Positions 61,995-64,000 of a stretch of DNA of 64,000 bases are shown here, piece after piece; within the stretch, counting starts at the first letter, position 1, and each line of letters opens with the position of its first letter. The notes under the pieces were generated by a model. It ran no database searches. It was given only the letters and a program-made list of their open reading frames with translations, and was not told the DNA's origin. This DNA is from Skeletonema marinoi (Eukaryota > Bacillariophyta > Thalassiosirophyceae > Thalassiosirales > Thalassiosiraceae), in assembly GCA_030544225.1 (NCBI GenBank), contig CM060487.1:2790001-2854000 (forward strand), given 5' to 3'. Both the position numbers and the translations under genes were made by a program.

Positions 61995-64000
61995 TTAGTT
62001 CGGAATCTTCCCATTCAAATCCTTGCAAGAGTATTGATAGCTTCCTGAACATCTAGAGACAATTGTATACTCCGGACTTCCCTTTTCTTTGATAATATCC
62101 AACACACTCTTTCCTGCTCCCGAAGCATCAGGTGAAGTTTGATACGCCTCGATAATCCCTTGCAATGGAGCGACAAGATGTTGTTGGTACAATTCACCAA
62201 ATCCCTCCGGCGTACCAATCCACCTAGCAAACTCTGTCCCAGCCTCGGCAATCTTTTGAGCCTCCGCTGGGTGAGACTCGGCCCATTCAAACTTTTCTCG
62301 CAAGTCAGTCAAGTCAGAGTTAACGGGTATGTAATGCACCCACGGTTGAAGACGATCGTAAAACCAATCTTTGGTTGGAGTGACGTGATGGAATAGCACT
62401 CCTGGAAGTGCTAGTTTCTCGATTGTACCAGTCCATGATGTTCCTCCACCTATAGAATGCAAGGCACGAATGAAAGGAAGAAGAAGAAGACAATGTTAGT
62501 GGAATGTCACACACACACAAGAGAGAGAAATGGTACAGAACAACATAGACACCCTTACCTCCACCAAGATCAATATGATACCTATACTTCGCCTGCTCTT
62601 GCATATTCACCCGTTCTCCAATAGCCCTAATCCCCACCGATTGCAACTGAACAAAATCAGGATTCTCAGCAGCATCCACCTTCTTTCGATTAAAGTTGCA
62701 ACTAGCAAACTTGATATTCACCCATGGCAAGGTGATATCACCCCCCTCACGGAATTCTTCTGCCTCCAATTCCGCCTCGGATGTTAGAAGGACACCCCTC
62801 CAACGTGGTTGTAATTGCTCCCCCATTTCCCATAATGCATCGATTGCCCATCGTTTGTTTTCACCTCCCTTTCGTGTTCCTTCCTTGGGACTGATATCAC
62901 GTTGATAATCTGGACGTCTCATTTTGGGAAACATGGTATGCAAAAATACAAAGTCGGTACCTCTCCATATAATCTGTGGTATCAAGTCATTCCAGTAATC
63001 AGGCTTGGAAACTAACCCTAACTCTTGACCAAAGACTAATCCACTTGCAAAGGAGGATTGTCCTTTGAATTCTTCACCACTACCATCTCCACTTGGATCA
63101 CCGACTGGTGCCACCTGCGCAGGCTGCAAACCCTGACAAACTCGTCCATGCAATTGCCACTCATCAAAGCAAGGCATGTGTGGTCGGACAGGTTGAGGCA
63201 TGGCAATCATACTTGGCATATAGTCGGTATTGACGAATATCGATCCGAATTGTAGGATGGGTGCAAAGTCATTGCTGGAACAGTAGTTGGTGGAGGGGGA
63301 TAGACACTTTTGATGAATTCTTGGTACGTCCCCTGTAGATATTACAAATACCAAGTCACCACTTCCTCCAGTATTCCCACCACCACCAGCAGTGGCAGCA
63401 GCAAAATCTTCTTCGGAAGGAAACCTCTCCGGAAAATTCTTTCGCAACGCAAACGCAATAATACTCGCAATACGATAAATACGTACACATCCCAAATCAC
63501 ATTCGGGTGTAGCATGCATAATGACAAACTCATTGGCGGAAGAGTTGTAGATGAAGAAGAAGCCTTGGTAGCGGAATGCTTTTAGGGTTTCGAGTGCGTT
63601 GTTTATGTTGTATGGTTTGATTTGAAGGGATGTGGAGGGTGGAGTATTGATGTTTGTTGATGAAGCGGCTGATATGATTTCTTGTTGTGCGGCTATTGCT
63701 GCTGCTGCTTCTTCTGGAGTTTGAGGAGGGACTTGAATTGGATTCGATATGACGTTGTTTAAGTTCTCCAAGTTGGTATTGGCGTTGTTATCGTTGATGA
63801 TGGGTTGTTCTTGTGGGATGTGTGGTTGTTCAAATTGCTGCGGCTGTTCAAATTGCTGTACTGGTTGTTGCTGCTGATGAGGAGGTGGCTGTTCAAACTG
63901 CTGAATAGGTGGTTGTTGTTGCAGCGGTTGAGGCTGAAACTGCTGCAGTTGTTGTTGTTGCTGCTGTTGTTGAGGAGGCATCTGATTTTGTTGATTGAAA
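61995..64000 (-). CDS. GT90 (CAP10-domain) glycosyltransferase, second paralogue (5' end outside window)
   Basis: Exon 2 is 62449-61995 and exon 1 runs from 62559 to beyond 64000; the intron 62450-62558 (GTAAGG...CTATAG) falls inside the glycine loop and splicing gives HIDLGG|GGGTSWTGTIEK. The frame is still open at the window edge (an in-frame ATG at 63981 sits inside the polyQ part), so the start and any membrane anchor are not seen. N-terminal part is a Gln/Pro tract (about 63780-63980). The rest matches the gene at 16303-18087 block by block: IIWRGTDFVFLHTMFPKMRRPD, WVNIKFASCNF, YRYHIDLGG, FHHVTPTKDWFYDRL, WVHYIPVNSDLTDL, WAESHPAEAQKIAE. Sugar transfer in the secretory pathway is expected, donor unknown. 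The intron is absent from the paralogue. Confidence 0.8.

Overview
The window looks like nuclear DNA of a centric diatom, most likely Thalassiosirales (Thalassiosira, Cyclotella or Skeletonema kin). This is inferred from four things: short GT-AG introns of about 80-220 bp, moderate GC, several proteins with a signal peptide followed by an Ala/Gly-Phe junction (the ASAF-type signal of secondary plastids), and secreted proteins with long P-S-x repeats, acidic runs, cysteine repeats and a Trp-rich segment of the kind known from diatom cell walls. No rRNA, tRNA or CRISPR was found.

Layout. 1-11 kb: the end of a cysteine-repeat secreted protein, a secreted nucleoredoxin-like protein, ORC4 in divergent pair with a plastid-type metallo-beta-lactamase-fold protein, and a Golgi-type glycosyltransferase. 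11-25 kb: a local-duplication zone with a membrane-anchored kinase-like gene and its decayed copy, a damaged paralogue of the first gene, a GT90 (CAP10) glycosyltransferase, a MATH-BTB-SAP gene and a decayed inverted copy of its 3' end, a plastid-type class IV aminotransferase, and a Trp-rich/PS-repeat secreted protein. 25-41 kb: a MITE-like repeat, a 2,063-residue PDZ/PHD chromatin-type protein with four copies of an unrecognised repeat, a berberine-bridge-type FAD oxidase, a class I methyltransferase, a small secreted or membrane protein, a WSC + ricin-B lectin protein and an SRPBCC-fold protein. 41-49 kb: transposon land. A second copy of the MITE-like repeat lies beside a 6.65-kb Mutator-like element (MULE) with perfect 48-bp terminal inverted repeats and a perfect 9-bp target duplication; inside it is a second structure with 296-bp inverted arms. 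49-64 kb: a CLC chloride channel/antiporter with two CBS domains, UTP6, a single-pass cysteine-repeat protein, a tandem pair of acidic secreted single-pass proteins, and a second GT90 gene cut by the window edge.

The genes do not form one pathway. Housekeeping genes (ORC4, UTP6, CLC, plastid enzymes) are interspersed with a strong secretory and cell-surface theme: three glycosyltransferases, two PS-rich cysteine proteins, a Trp-rich wall-type protein, a lectin, an FAD oxidase with a C-terminal hydrophobic tail and the acidic tandem pair. The most interesting items are the Trp-rich secreted protein with a coding-like intron, the PDZ/PHD protein with a new repeat, the acidic tandem family, and the young MULE with its nested inverted-repeat cargo.
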